A stretch of 64,000 nt of DNA. It comes from Aquabacter cavernae (GTDB lineage Bacteria > Pseudomonadota > Alphaproteobacteria > Rhizobiales > Xanthobacteraceae). Positions 42,590 through 50,761 of this stretch are shown one piece after another (positions within the stretch are counted from its first letter, which is position 1; the number at the start of each line of letters is the position of its first letter). The stretch is from NCBI RefSeq assembly GCF_003993795.1, contig NZ_RWKV01000001.1, positions 1 to 64,000 on the forward strand, written 5' to 3'. A program made the translations under genes and the position numbers. The notes beneath the pieces are model-generated. The model searched no databases. It was not told the origin of the DNA and worked only from the letters and a program-made list of their open reading frames with translations.

Positions 42590-43519
42590 TCAGGCGGCGG
42601 CCTTGAGGCCCACGTCGGGCAGGGAGGGGCGCGTGGCCATGGCCTTGGCCATCAGGGCTTCCACTTCGGACTTGTCCGCCTGCGGCAGTTCGAGGCGCGG
42701 CGGGCGGGTGCGCCAGGTGCCGCGGCCCATGATGTGCTCGCACAGCTTGATGCACTGGACGAGATCCGGGCGGGCATCGAGATGCAGCAGCGGCATGAAC
42801 CACTCATAGAGCGACATGGCCTCGGCGAAGCGGCCCTGGCGGGCGAGGCGGAACAGGGTCTCGCCCTCGCGCGGGAAGGCGTTGGACATGCCCGACACCC
42901 AGCCCGTGGCGCCCATGGCGATGCTCTCCACCACCACGTCGTCGAGACCCGCGAACATCACGAAGCGGTCGCCCACCTTGTTGCGCAGGTCGATGAAGCG
43001 GCGGGTGTCGCCGGAGCTTTCCTTGAAGCAGACGATGGTCTCCACATCCGTCAGCGTGGCGAGGATGTCGGGGGTCACGTCATTCTTGTAGATGGGCGGG
43101 TTGTTATAGACCATGACCGGCAGGTCGGTGGCCGTCGCGACGCCCCGGAAATGAGCAGCGGTCTCGTGGGGCTTGGAGGAATAGACCAAGGCCGGCATGA
43201 CCATGATGCCGTCCACGCCCACCCGGGCGGCTTCCTTCGCCGTCTCGGCCGCGAACGCGGTGGTGAATTCGGCGATGCCGCAGATCACCGGCACGCGGCC
43301 GGCGGCGGCGGCCTTCGCGGTCTCCATGAGCGCGACCTTCTCGGCCGTGGTGAGCGAGCAGTTCTCACCCACCGTGCCGCAGATGATCAGGCCGGAGACG
43401 CCGTCGCGGATGAGGGCGTCGATGACCGAGGCCGTGGCCTCCAGATCGACGGACAGGTCCTCGCGGAACTGGGTGGTGACGGCGGGGAAAACGCCTTCCC
43501 AGGAGACTTTGGGCGTCAT
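42590..43519 (-). CDS. Dihydrodipicolinate synthase family protein (class I aldolase/lyase)
   Basis: 309 residues. GTVGENCSLT is the family's G-T-x-G-E phosphate/keto-acid loop, Tyr138 in VMVYNNPP and the Schiff-base Lys166 in CFKESSGD are the catalytic pair, and GATGWVSGMSN follows. Members include DapA, N-acetylneuraminate lyase, keto-deoxy sugar acid dehydratases and hydroxyproline-pathway enzymes. Because it is the last gene of a TRAP transporter operon under a GntR/FCD regulator, a catabolic role in breaking down the imported keto or sugar acid is far more likely than lysine synthesis. The substrate is unknown. Confidence 0.87.
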   Translation of the reverse strand: MTPKVSWEGVFPAVTTQFREDLSVDLEATASVIDALIRDGVSGLIICGTVGENCSLTTAEKVALMETAKAAAAGRVPVICGIAEFTTAFAAETAKEAARVGVDGIMVMPALVYSSKPHETAAHFRGVATATDLPVMVYNNPPIYKNDVTPDILATLTDVETIVCFKESSGDTRRFIDLRNKVGDRFVMFAGLDDVVVESIAMGATGWVSGMSNAFPREGETLFRLARQGRFAEAMSLYEWFMPLLHLDARPDLVQCIKLCEHIMGRGTWRTRPPRLELPQADKSEVEALMAKAMATRPSLPDVGLKAAA

Positions 43520-43575
43520 GTTCTTCTACCTTCAAGGGGAAGGCCGGCGGGATCGCCCCGCCGGCGCGGGGGAGA

Positions 43576-44577
43576 TCAGAGCGTCGCGCCGACCTTGCGC
43601 AGCTCGGTGAGGATGGGCGCCTTGGGCACCCAGATCTTGTCGTATTCGGCGATGATGGCCTTGGTCTCGGCGTCGCCGATCTTGGCTTCCTTGATGGAAA
43701 TGCCGGTGCCCTTGAACTTCTCGATCAGCACCGGCTCGTTCACCACCGTCTCGGCCACCTGGGCGTCGAGCGCGGTCTTGGTGGCGCTGGAGATCAGCGC
43801 CTTGTCCTCGGCCGACAGCCCCTGCCACACGCGGCCGGAGACCAGCGCGACGCACGGCATGAAGATGGCGTTCATGCGCAGCATGGTCTTCGACACCTTG
43901 TCGAAGCGCTGGTTCCACGAGAAGTCGAGGTCCGCCTCCAGGCCGTCCACCTGGCCGTTGCTCATGGCCTCGAACACCTGTGGGGTGGGGATCGGGGTCG
44001 GGGCGGCGCCCAGCAGCTGGTAGAAATCCTTGTAGGCCGGCGTCGTGTTGATGCGCAGCTTCATGCCCTTGAGGTCGGCGATGCCCTCGATGGGCTTGGC
44101 CGTGAACACCACGCGCATGGTGGTGATGCCCCAGGCGAGGCCGATGGTGCCGGTCTCGCGCGGCAGCAGGTCGAACAGGCTCATGGCCACGGGGGTCTTC
44201 ACGAGCTTGGCGACCTTGGCCGTGGAATCCACGATCCAGGGGGCGTTGATGGCGGCGATGGCGGGCACGCGGGAGCCCAGCTCCGCCGTCATGATCCAGC
44301 CCATGTCCAGCGCGCCGCTCTGCATCTGCTGCAGCATGGCCGCCTCGTTGCCGAGCTGGCCGGAGGGGAAGACGGTGATGGAGAGGCGACCGTTGGTCTC
44401 CTTCTTCAGCACTTCGCCCACCTTGATGGCGGCCTCGTTCCAGGGATGGCCGGGAGGCGTGATGATGCCCAGGCGGAAGTCCTTGGCCTGCGCCCGCGCG
44501 ATGGAGGGCGCGGCGATCGGCAGGACCGCGCCGGCGGCGGCAGCGCCCGCGAGGAAGGTACGACGGGAAATGGTCAT
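43576..44577 (-). CDS. dctP: TRAP transporter substrate-binding protein (DctP family)
   Basis: 333 residues. The N-terminus MTISRRTFLAGAAAAGAVLPIAAPSIARAQA has a twin-Arg motif (SRRTFLAG), so export is probably by Tat. The mature domain has RLGIITPPGHPWNEAAIKVGEVLKKETNGRLSITVFPSGQLGNEAAM and a ligand Arg in LKGMKLRINTTPAYKDFYQLLGAAPTPIP (helix-connected R-x-N-x-T-P, usual carboxylate contact). It captures an organic acid in the periplasm for DctQM. It is 23 bp beyond dctM on the minus strand and 56 bp before the lyase gene. Confidence 0.92.
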   Translation of the reverse strand: MTISRRTFLAGAAAAGAVLPIAAPSIARAQAKDFRLGIITPPGHPWNEAAIKVGEVLKKETNGRLSITVFPSGQLGNEAAMLQQMQSGALDMGWIMTAELGSRVPAIAAINAPWIVDSTAKVAKLVKTPVAMSLFDLLPRETGTIGLAWGITTMRVVFTAKPIEGIADLKGMKLRINTTPAYKDFYQLLGAAPTPIPTPQVFEAMSNGQVDGLEADLDFSWNQRFDKVSKTMLRMNAIFMPCVALVSGRVWQGLSAEDKALISSATKTALDAQVAETVVNEPVLIEKFKGTGISIKEAKIGDAETKAIIAEYDKIWVPKAPILTELRKVGATL

Positions 44578-44600
44578 GCTCTTGTCTCCGGAAGGTTTGG

Positions 44601-45866
44601 TTATTTGATGAGAGCGGTGGACAGGATCGGGAAGATGGACAGCAGGACGAGCAGCCCGCAGGCCGCGAAGAAGAACGGCAGGGTGACGATGAACATCTTG
44701 CCGGTCTTGGCGCCGGTGACGGCGGAGGCCACGAAGAAGCACAGGCCAACGGGCGGGGAGAGGAAGCCCAGCACCAGATTGATCACCACCACGACGCCGA
44801 AATGGATCGGGTCGATGTGATAGATCTCGGTGGCGATGGGCAGCAGGATCGGCACCGTCATGATGAGGCCGGGCGCCCCGTCGATCACCGTGCCGATCAC
44901 CAGCAGGACCACGTTCACCAGCAGCATGAAGGTGATGGGGTCGTGGGCCGCGGTCTGCACCCAGCGGGCCACTTCCTGCGGGACCTTGGCGTAGATGAGC
45001 ACCCAGGTGAACACCGCCGCCGCCGCCACCAGGAACAGCACCGCCGCCGAATAGATGCCGGCGCGCAGGAACATGGCGGGGAGCTGGCGCAGATGCAGTT
45101 CCTTGAACCAGAACTTGCCCACCAGAGCGGCCGCCACCGCGCCCACCGCCGCCGCCTCCGTGGCATTGGCGAGCCCGGTGAGGATGGAGCCGACGATGAT
45201 GATGGGGATGAGCAAGGTGGGCGCGCAATCCAGGAACACGCGGACGCGCCGGCGCAGCGACATGGCCTCGCCGCGCGGGTAATTATAGACGAAGCCCATC
45301 AGCGCGATGACCACGCAGAAGATGCCCGTCAGCAGGATGCCGGGAATGATGCCGGCGATGAGCATGTCGCTCACCGGCACCTGCGCCATCACGCTGTAGA
45401 CCACGAACATGATGGAGGGCGGGATGATGGGGCCGAGCATGCCCGCATAGGCGGTGAGCCCGGCCGCGAAGGTCTTGTCGTAGCCCTGCTTCTCCATCTC
45501 GGGCACGAGCACCTGGGCCATCACAGCCACCTGGGCGGTGGCCGAGCCGAGGATGGAGGAGACGAACATGTTGGCCAGCATGTTCACATAAGCGAGCCCG
45601 CCCTTGATCTGGCCCATGAGCGACATGGACAGGTCGATGATGCGCCGGGTGATGCCGCCCCCGTTCATGATCTCGCCGATCAGGATGAAGAGCGGGATGG
45701 CGATGAGGCTGTAGCTGTCCACCCCGCCGAACAACTGGGTGGGAAAGGTCTGGAACAGGACCGGGTTGCCGGTGGCCTGGATGAAGATGATGCCCGCCAG
45801 GCACAGGCACAGGCTGATGGGCAGGCCCACCAGCATGAGGGCGACGAAGGCTGCGGTGGTGATCAT
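44601..45866 (-). CDS. dctM: TRAP transporter large permease (DctM family)
   Basis: 421 residues with about twelve hydrophobic segments. LFGGVDSYSLIAIPLFILIGEIMNGGGITRRIIDL and GLTAYAGMLGPIIPPSIMFVVYSVMAQVPVSDMLIAG are DctM signatures, and FGVVVVINLVLGFLSPPVGLCFFVASAVTG is the C-terminal one. DctM uses a Na+ or H+ gradient to move the DctP-delivered solute. The stop of dctQ is 3 bp above its start, so the two permease subunits are translated together. Confidence 0.94.
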   Translation of the reverse strand: MITTAAFVALMLVGLPISLCLCLAGIIFIQATGNPVLFQTFPTQLFGGVDSYSLIAIPLFILIGEIMNGGGITRRIIDLSMSLMGQIKGGLAYVNMLANMFVSSILGSATAQVAVMAQVLVPEMEKQGYDKTFAAGLTAYAGMLGPIIPPSIMFVVYSVMAQVPVSDMLIAGIIPGILLTGIFCVVIALMGFVYNYPRGEAMSLRRRVRVFLDCAPTLLIPIIIVGSILTGLANATEAAAVGAVAAALVGKFWFKELHLRQLPAMFLRAGIYSAAVLFLVAAAAVFTWVLIYAKVPQEVARWVQTAAHDPITFMLLVNVVLLVIGTVIDGAPGLIMTVPILLPIATEIYHIDPIHFGVVVVINLVLGFLSPPVGLCFFVASAVTGAKTGKMFIVTLPFFFAACGLLVLLSIFPILSTALIK

Positions 45867-45869
45867 GGC

Positions 45870-46484
45870 TCAGCTCACCCCTTCGGCCGAGGCGAGGCCC
45901 ACGCGGCGCGGCGCGCTGGCAAGGCCCAGGTCCTCGACGAGGTTGGCGAGGCCGTGGACCACCATGGACAGGGCGAAGATGGGCATGATCAGCCCCACCA
46001 GCCAGCTCGGCCAGCGCAGGGTCTGGGTCTGCTCCGTGTAGAGGAAGTTGAACGTCTGCGCGGCATATTCGCGGGCGTCGAAACCCGCCGCCGTGATGCC
46101 CACGGGGTCCATCCACACCCAGCACATGGCGGCGAGCGCCAGCCCGAAGAAGACGAGCAGCAGGGTCGCGATGACCTGCGCCGCCCGCGCCATGGGCGGG
46201 GAGAGGTGCTCGGTGAGCAGCGTCACGCTGAAATCGAGGCGCAGCCGCGTCATGGCGGACGCGCCGACGAAGGTCAGCCACACCACCGAATAGATGGAGG
46301 CTTCATCTATCCAATAGAGCGGAACGCCGGTGTAGCGGGTGACCACATTCAGCAGGATGAGGCCCGTGAGGAGAAACATGAAAAAGGAGACCGCCGCCTT
46401 CTCCACCTTCAGCAGACCTTCGGAAAGGCCGATGACGAGGGCGAAGGGGGTTCCCGGCTCTGGATTATGCGGACGCCGTTCCAT
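45870..46484 (-). CDS. dctQ: TRAP transporter small permease (DctQ family)
   Basis: 204 residues with four membrane helices, e.g. FFMFLLTGLILLNVVTRYTG and YWIDEASIYSVVWLTFVGASAMTRLRLDFSV. The W-x-x-E-x-x-x-Y/F stretch and the charged MTRLRLDFSVTLLTEHL are DctQ features. It anchors DctM. It is the promoter-proximal gene, 112 bp from the divergent GntR gene. Slightly longer than minimal DctQ because of a C-terminal tail (LASAPRRVGLASAEGVS). Confidence 0.88.
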   Translation of the reverse strand: MERRPHNPEPGTPFALVIGLSEGLLKVEKAAVSFFMFLLTGLILLNVVTRYTGVPLYWIDEASIYSVVWLTFVGASAMTRLRLDFSVTLLTEHLSPPMARAAQVIATLLLVFFGLALAAMCWVWMDPVGITAAGFDAREYAAQTFNFLYTEQTQTLRWPSWLVGLIMPIFALSMVVHGLANLVEDLGLASAPRRVGLASAEGVS

Positions 46485-46522
46485 CGGGTGTCCATTCCTT
46501 ATGCGCGGCCAAAAATTAGGCT

Positions 46523-46537
46523 TACAATCGGACTGTA
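46523..46537. promoter_or_regulatory. Candidate GntR/FCD operator
   Basis: TACA-N7-TGTA (TACAATCGGACTGTA) lies in the 112-bp AT-rich gap between dctQ and gntR, where TTGACG (minus strand, about 46555-46560) and TATAAA-like words suggest promoter elements. FadR/FCD-type GntR proteins bind short palindromes in such divergent promoters. The assignment is inferred from position and symmetry only. Confidence 0.35.
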
Positions 46538-46596
46538 GATTTTATACATTTTCTCCGTCAATCCCTTTTTGAACGAAATTCGGTTAGCGCTCGCCC

Positions 46597-47286
46597 ATGA
46601 TCAGCCGTACGGACTCCAAGCGCCCTGACCCGGCCCGCCTCAAGCACCGGACGCTGTCCGGGGCGATCCTTGAGCAATTGCGCACCGACATTCTCAACGG
46701 CGCCCATCCGGGCGGCGCGCAATTGCGCCAGGACGCGCTGGCGGAGGCCTATGGGGTCAGCCGCATCCCCGTGCGCGAGGCGCTGTTCCAGCTGGAAGCC
46801 GAGGGGCTGGTGCGGATCACGCCGCAGAAGGGCGCCATCGTCTCGGAACTGTCGGTTTCCGAGATCACGGACGTTTTCGATCTGCGCGCCATCCTGGAGC
46901 CGCGCCTTCTGGAAGCGTCGTTTCCGGCCCTCATGCCGGAGGACCTGACCCGGCTGGACGACATCCAGGCCCGCTTCAGCGCCGCCACGGCCGCCCGCGA
47001 CGTGGGCAGCTTCGGCATCCTCAATGCCGAGTTCCACATGGCGCTCTATCGCCATGCCTATCTGCCGCGCACCCAGGTGATCGTCGCGGCCCTGCTCCAG
47101 ACATCCGACCGCTACACCCGCGTCCAGCTTTCCAGCGCCGCCGCCATGGCGCTGGCCGTGGCCGAGCATGCGGAGCTGATCGCCTTGTGCCGGGCCGGGG
47201 ACGGGGCGGGCGCCCGTGACCTGCTGCGCCGGCATATCGAGACGGTGCACCGCGACCTGCTGCGGGTGGTGGAGAAGAGCGCCTGA
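46597..47286 (+). CDS. GntR family regulator with FCD ligand domain
   Basis: 229 residues. The N-terminal winged helix (about 15-80) includes ILEQLRTDILNGAHPGGAQLRQDALAEAYGVSRIPVREALFQLEAEGLVRITPQKGAIV, the GntR signature. The C-terminal FCD domain has DLRAILEPRLLEAS and metal-type His residues in NAEFHMALYRHAY, AVAEHAELIALCRAGD and LLRRHIETVHRDLL. It is divergent from the TRAP-lyase operon and presumably represses it until the transported acid or a derivative binds. Confidence 0.9.
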   Translation: MISRTDSKRPDPARLKHRTLSGAILEQLRTDILNGAHPGGAQLRQDALAEAYGVSRIPVREALFQLEAEGLVRITPQKGAIVSELSVSEITDVFDLRAILEPRLLEASFPALMPEDLTRLDDIQARFSAATAARDVGSFGILNAEFHMALYRHAYLPRTQVIVAALLQTSDRYTRVQLSSAAAMALAVAEHAELIALCRAGDGAGARDLLRRHIETVHRDLLRVVEKSA

Positions 47287-47424
47287 CCCGCCCGCCGGTG
47301 CCCGGCGCATCACGCACGCGGCGTCAGGTGTAACGCCGGCTTGCACTCGGCATGTCCGGCGCGTAGGGGGAGGGCGAATAGATCAGCCCCGCTGCGGCGG
47401 GGCGCGGCAGAAAGGTCCGATCCC

Positions 47425-48276
47425 TTGACCCCTTCGCCCCATTCCGTGGTTTCCGCCGGCAATGTCCGCTTCGGCAACCAGCTCCCCATCGCGGTGATCG
47501 CCGGCCCCTGCCAGCTCGAAAGCCGGGCCCATGCGCTGGAAGTGGCGTCCGCGCTGAAGGAGATCGCGGCGCGCGTCGGCTTCGGCCTCGTCTACAAGAC
47601 CTCCTTCGACAAGGCGAACCGCACCAGCGCCGGGGCCCAGCGGGGCCTGGGCCTGGACAAGTCGCTGCCCATCTTCGCCGAGATCCGCGAGAGCCTGGGC
47701 CTGCCCGTGCTCACCGACGTGCATGACGCCGCCCAGTGCGCCCCCGTGGCCGAGGCGGTGGACATCCTGCAGATCCCCGCCTTCCTGTGCCGCCAGACCG
47801 ACCTGCTGCTGGCCGCCGCCGCCACGGGGCGGGTGGTGAATGTGAAGAAGGGCCAGTTCCTGGCGCCCTGGGACATGGCCAACGTGGTCTCCAAGATCAC
47901 CGGCGCGGGCAATCCGGACGTGCTGCTCACCGATCGCGGCACCTCCTTCGGCTACAACACGCTGGTCACCGACTTCCGCGGCCTGCCCATCATGGCGCGC
48001 ACCGGCGCGCCCGTGATCTTCGATGCCACCCATTCCGTGCAGCAGCCGGGCGGGCAGGGCACCTCTTCCGGCGGCCAGCGCGAATTCGTGCCGGTGCTCT
48101 CCCGCGCGGCGGTGGCCGTGGGCGTGGCGGGCCTGTTCATCGAGACCCATCCGGACCCGGACCACGCCCCCTCGGACGGCCCCAACATGGTGCCGCTGAA
48201 GGAGTTCGAGCCCATGATGCGCGACCTCGTCGCCCTCGACAGGCTCAGCAAGGCGCAGCTGGCGGGTGCCGCGTGA
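47425..48276 (+). CDS. kdsA: 3-deoxy-8-phosphooctulonate (Kdo-8-P) synthase
   Basis: 283 residues from TTG 47425, SD AAAGG 9 bp upstream. [76 protein letters not shown] and [11 protein letters not shown] are the KdsA motifs in order. It condenses PEP with arabinose 5-phosphate for the LPS inner core. The Cys in GPCQLES, together with His, Glu and Asp residues of the later motifs, is consistent with a possible metal-dependent form, although GPCxxES is shared by both forms. A hairpin (47386-47403) lies upstream. Its stop overlaps the kdsB start. Confidence 0.95.
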   Translation: MTPSPHSVVSAGNVRFGNQLPIAVIAGPCQLESRAHALEVASALKEIAARVGFGLVYKTSFDKANRTSAGAQRGLGLDKSLPIFAEIRESLGLPVLTDVHDAAQCAPVAEAVDILQIPAFLCRQTDLLLAAAATGRVVNVKKGQFLAPWDMANVVSKITGAGNPDVLLTDRGTSFGYNTLVTDFRGLPIMARTGAPVIFDATHSVQQPGGQGTSSGGQREFVPVLSRAAVAVGVAGLFIETHPDPDHAPSDGPNMVPLKEFEPMMRDLVALDRLSKAQLAGAA

Positions 48277-49004
48277 AGCCGGTTATCCTCATTCCCTCGC
48301 GCCTCGCCGCGACCCGCCTGCCCAACAAGCCGCTGCTGGACCTCAATGGCGAGCCCATGATCGTCGCCGTGTGGCGCCGCGCCATGGAGGCGGACCTCGC
48401 GCCGGTCTATGTGGCCGCCGACACGCCCGCCATCGCCGATGCCATCCATGCGGTGGGCGGCAAGGCGGTGATGACGCGCATGGACCATCCCTCCGGCTCC
48501 GACCGTATCTTCGAGGCGGTGGAGAGCATCGACCCCGATCGCAATTTCGATGCGATCATCAATGTGCAGGGCGACCTGCCCACCGTGGCACCCGACACCA
48601 TCCGCGCCACGTTCGAGCCCCTGAAGGATCCGGACGTGGCCATCGGCACGCCGGTAGCGGTCATCACCCGCGAGGAAGAGCGCACCGCGTCCAGCGTGGT
48701 GAAGATGGTCGGCTCGCCGCTGGGTGGCGGGCGCTTCCGGGCGCTCTATTTCACCCGCGCCACCGCGCCCTGGGGCGAGGGGCCGCTGCACCACCATATC
48801 GGCCTCTATGCCTGGCGGCGCAGCGCGCTGGAGCGGTTCGTCGCCTTGCCGCCGTCCCCGCTGGAAATCCGCGAGAAGCTGGAGCAGCTTCGCGCCTTGG
48901 AGGCGGGCATGCGCATCGACGCCATGGAAGTGGGCGAAGTGCCCCTCGGCGTGGACACGCCCCACGATCTGGCGCGGGCCCGCGCGATGCTCGCCGCCCG
49001 CTGA
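48273..49004 (+). CDS. kdsB: 3-deoxy-manno-octulosonate cytidylyltransferase (CMP-Kdo synthetase)
   Basis: 243 residues from a GTG overlapping the kdsA stop (GTGA, 48273-48276). [27 protein letters not shown] is the nucleotide-binding N-terminus (P-S-R-x-x-x-x-R-L-P-x-K-P-L), [19 protein letters not shown] and [14 protein letters not shown] carry the metal/CTP residues, and [24 protein letters not shown] is diagnostic. It activates Kdo as CMP-Kdo for lipid A glycosylation. The kdsA-kdsB coupling provides both steps together. The stop is 5 bp from the convergent gene. Confidence 0.96.
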   Translation: MKPVILIPSRLAATRLPNKPLLDLNGEPMIVAVWRRAMEADLAPVYVAADTPAIADAIHAVGGKAVMTRMDHPSGSDRIFEAVESIDPDRNFDAIINVQGDLPTVAPDTIRATFEPLKDPDVAIGTPVAVITREEERTASSVVKMVGSPLGGGRFRALYFTRATAPWGEGPLHHHIGLYAWRRSALERFVALPPSPLEIREKLEQLRALEAGMRIDAMEVGEVPLGVDTPHDLARARAMLAAR

Positions 49005-49009
49005 GCGGG

Positions 49010-49957
49010 TCAGGCGCGCTTCACGACCAGCATGGCGGCGGTCAGGTCCTCGATGGCCGCCCCCACCGACTTGAACAGGGTGATCTCTTCCGCCGACCTG
49101 CGGCCCGCCACCTTGCCGGCGCACAGATCGTGCAGGTCGCCCCGGAACAGGTCCGCGCTCCAGGCGCCGGACGTGATGGGCTGGAGCAGGTCGCCCGCCT
49201 CCGCCAGAACCCCGCCGCGCGTATCGCCATAGACGGCGCTCTTGGCCACCAGCGCGTCGTCGCTCTCGCGCATCTGGGGCGTGAAGGCCCCCACCAGGTC
49301 CACATGGGTGCCCGGCCGCACATGGGCGCCGAGGATGAGCGGCGCCTTCGACGTGGTGCCGCAGGCGATGATATCCGCCTGTTCCGTGGCCGCGGCGAGG
49401 TCGGTCATGGGGCGCACCTCCCGCTCCGGTCCGAGCCGGGCGGCGAGCTTCTGCCCGAAGGCGGCGGCCTTCTCGGCCGAGCGCCCATAGACCAGGACCT
49501 GCGTGATGGGGCGCACCGCGCAATGGGCTTCCGCCGCGTGGAAGGCCACATGGCCGTTGCCCACCACCAGGAGGGTCCGGCTGTCCGGCCGCGAGAGATA
49601 GGTGGAGGCGAGCGCCGAGGTCGCCCCGGTGCGCCGGTTGGTCAGTTCATCGCCGGCCAGGATGGCCTGCGCCGCGCCGGTCTGCCCGTCGAACAGCACA
49701 TAGAGCGAGGAGACCGAGCCGAGGCCCAGCGCCGCATTGGCGGGGAAGATGGTGACGAGCTTGGTGCCGATGGCCTCGCCCCGCCGCCAGGCGGGCATGG
49801 AGAGCAGGTGGCCCGGCGCCTCCGGCGTGCCCACGTCATAGGACTGGCGGACCGGCATGGGCTCGCCCTCGGCGCGGAACGCCTCCCGCAGCGCCTCCAC
49901 GAGGCGGGGATAGGCGAGGGCGGCCTCCACATCGGCGGCGCTGTAGAGGGTCGTCAT
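49010..49957 (-). CDS. Ornithine cyclodeaminase/mu-crystallin family protein
   Basis: 315 residues. RRGEAIGTKLVTIFPANAALGLGSVSSLYVLFDGQTGAAQAILAGDELTNRRTGATSALASTYL is the family's substrate-binding region (catalytic Lys and R-T-[GA]-A). LLVVGNGHVAFHAAEAHCAV is a modified Rossmann loop (G-x-G-x-x-x), and FTPQMRESDDALVAKS follows. Members include ornithine cyclodeaminase, alanine dehydrogenase, and ketimine/imino acid reductases. The catalytic Asp of true ornithine cyclodeaminase could not be placed confidently, so an NAD(P)-dependent imino or amino acid reductase is equally possible. Confidence 0.85.
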   Translation of the reverse strand: MTTLYSAADVEAALAYPRLVEALREAFRAEGEPMPVRQSYDVGTPEAPGHLLSMPAWRRGEAIGTKLVTIFPANAALGLGSVSSLYVLFDGQTGAAQAILAGDELTNRRTGATSALASTYLSRPDSRTLLVVGNGHVAFHAAEAHCAVRPITQVLVYGRSAEKAAAFGQKLAARLGPEREVRPMTDLAAATEQADIIACGTTSKAPLILGAHVRPGTHVDLVGAFTPQMRESDDALVAKSAVYGDTRGGVLAEAGDLLQPITSGAWSADLFRGDLHDLCAGKVAGRRSAEEITLFKSVGAAIEDLTAAMLVVKRA

Positions 49958-50122
49958 GGCGGGCTCCGGGGGGCGGGAACGGGCGATTCGCCGGGAACCT
50001 TAAGCAGTTGTGACAGGGGGGCAAGGCATCTTGGATGCCGTTTCCATTGACCCGCAATCCGGCCTCGTGCTACCGCCGGACCATGGGCGCGCAGACGCTG
50101 CCGCACCCTGTGAGAGGGCAAC

Positions 50123-50578
50123 ATGACAGCATCGCGCAAACCGGGTGCGAAATCGGGTGCGTTCGAGAGCTTTGCCCGCGATCCCGACGAGCTGAAAAGC
50201 TCGGATCGCGCCTTCGGCCGAATCATGGCGGTCTTCTTCGCCATCGTCTCGGTGTTCCAGTATTGGCACGAGCGGCCGGTCATCGCCTCCAGCCTCCTCG
50301 CCATCGCGCTGGTCTTCGCGGGCGTCGCCCAGGTGCGCCCCACCGCGCTGCACCGCCTGAACATCCTGTGGTTCAAGCTGGGCCTGCTGCTGCACAAGGT
50401 GGTGAACCCCATCGTCATGGCGGTCATCTTCTACGGCGCCGTGGTGCCCACGGGCCTGCTCATGCGGCTGTTTGGAAAGCGCCCGATTCCCCTGAAGCGC
50501 GACCCCGCCGCCGCCACCTATTGGATCGCGCGCGATCCGCCCGGCCCCGCGCCGGAAAGCATGACGCGCCAGTTCTAA
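50123..50578 (+). CDS. SxtJ family membrane protein
   Basis: 151 residues. A polar N-terminus (ESFARDPDELKSSDRAFGRIMAV) leads into two or three hydrophobic helices around FFAIVSVFQYWHERPVIASSLLAIALVFAGVAQVRP and HKVVNPIVMAVIFYGAVVPTGLLMRLFG. The ending RPIPLKRDPAAATYWIARDPP is the conserved tail of the SxtJ family (D-x-x-A-x-[ST]-Y-W). It is named after a saxitoxin-cluster gene but is widespread. Followed by an SxtK-like small protein and a carbamoyltransferase, the same trio as in those clusters. Biochemical role unknown. Confidence 0.85.
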   Translation: MTASRKPGAKSGAFESFARDPDELKSSDRAFGRIMAVFFAIVSVFQYWHERPVIASSLLAIALVFAGVAQVRPTALHRLNILWFKLGLLLHKVVNPIVMAVIFYGAVVPTGLLMRLFGKRPIPLKRDPAAATYWIARDPPGPAPESMTRQF

Positions 50579-50600
50579 CCCGATCGATCGAGGTGCCCCC

Positions 50601-50750
50601 ATGGGCTTTGTCTCTGAACTCTGGGAATTCCTCCGCGTCCGCAAGAAGTTCTGGCTTCTGCCCATGCTTGTGGTGATGGCGCTGCTGGGCGGGCTGCTCA
50701 TCCTGGCCAAGGGCTCGGCCGTCGCGCCCTTCATCTACACCTTGTTCTGA
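50601..50750 (+). CDS. SxtK-like (DUF5989-type) small membrane protein
   Basis: 49 residues, ATG 50601 to TGA 50750, below the usual length cut-off of gene callers. It reads MGFVSELWEFLRVRKKFWL, then one hydrophobic helix, PMLVVMALLGGLLILAKG, and ends VAPFIYTLF. The pattern F-[IVL]-x-E-[FL]-W-x-[FY]-[LM]-x-x-R-K-K-[FY]-W-L-x-P at the start and AP-F-I-Y-T-L-F at the end fits the tiny SxtK/DUF5989 proteins always found between SxtJ and the carbamoyltransferase. AGGTG about 6-10 bp upstream is a weak SD. It may link the carbamoyltransferase to the membrane. Confidence 0.8.
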   Translation: MGFVSELWEFLRVRKKFWLLPMLVVMALLGGLLILAKGSAVAPFIYTLF

Positions 50751-50761
50751 GGGGGGCGGCG

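Noticed and set aside
48273..49004. Alternative larger plus-strand frames around kdsA/kdsB and 48266-50050
   Set aside because: They overlap clear KdsB and ornithine-cyclodeaminase-family genes, read in shifted frames and carry no motifs.
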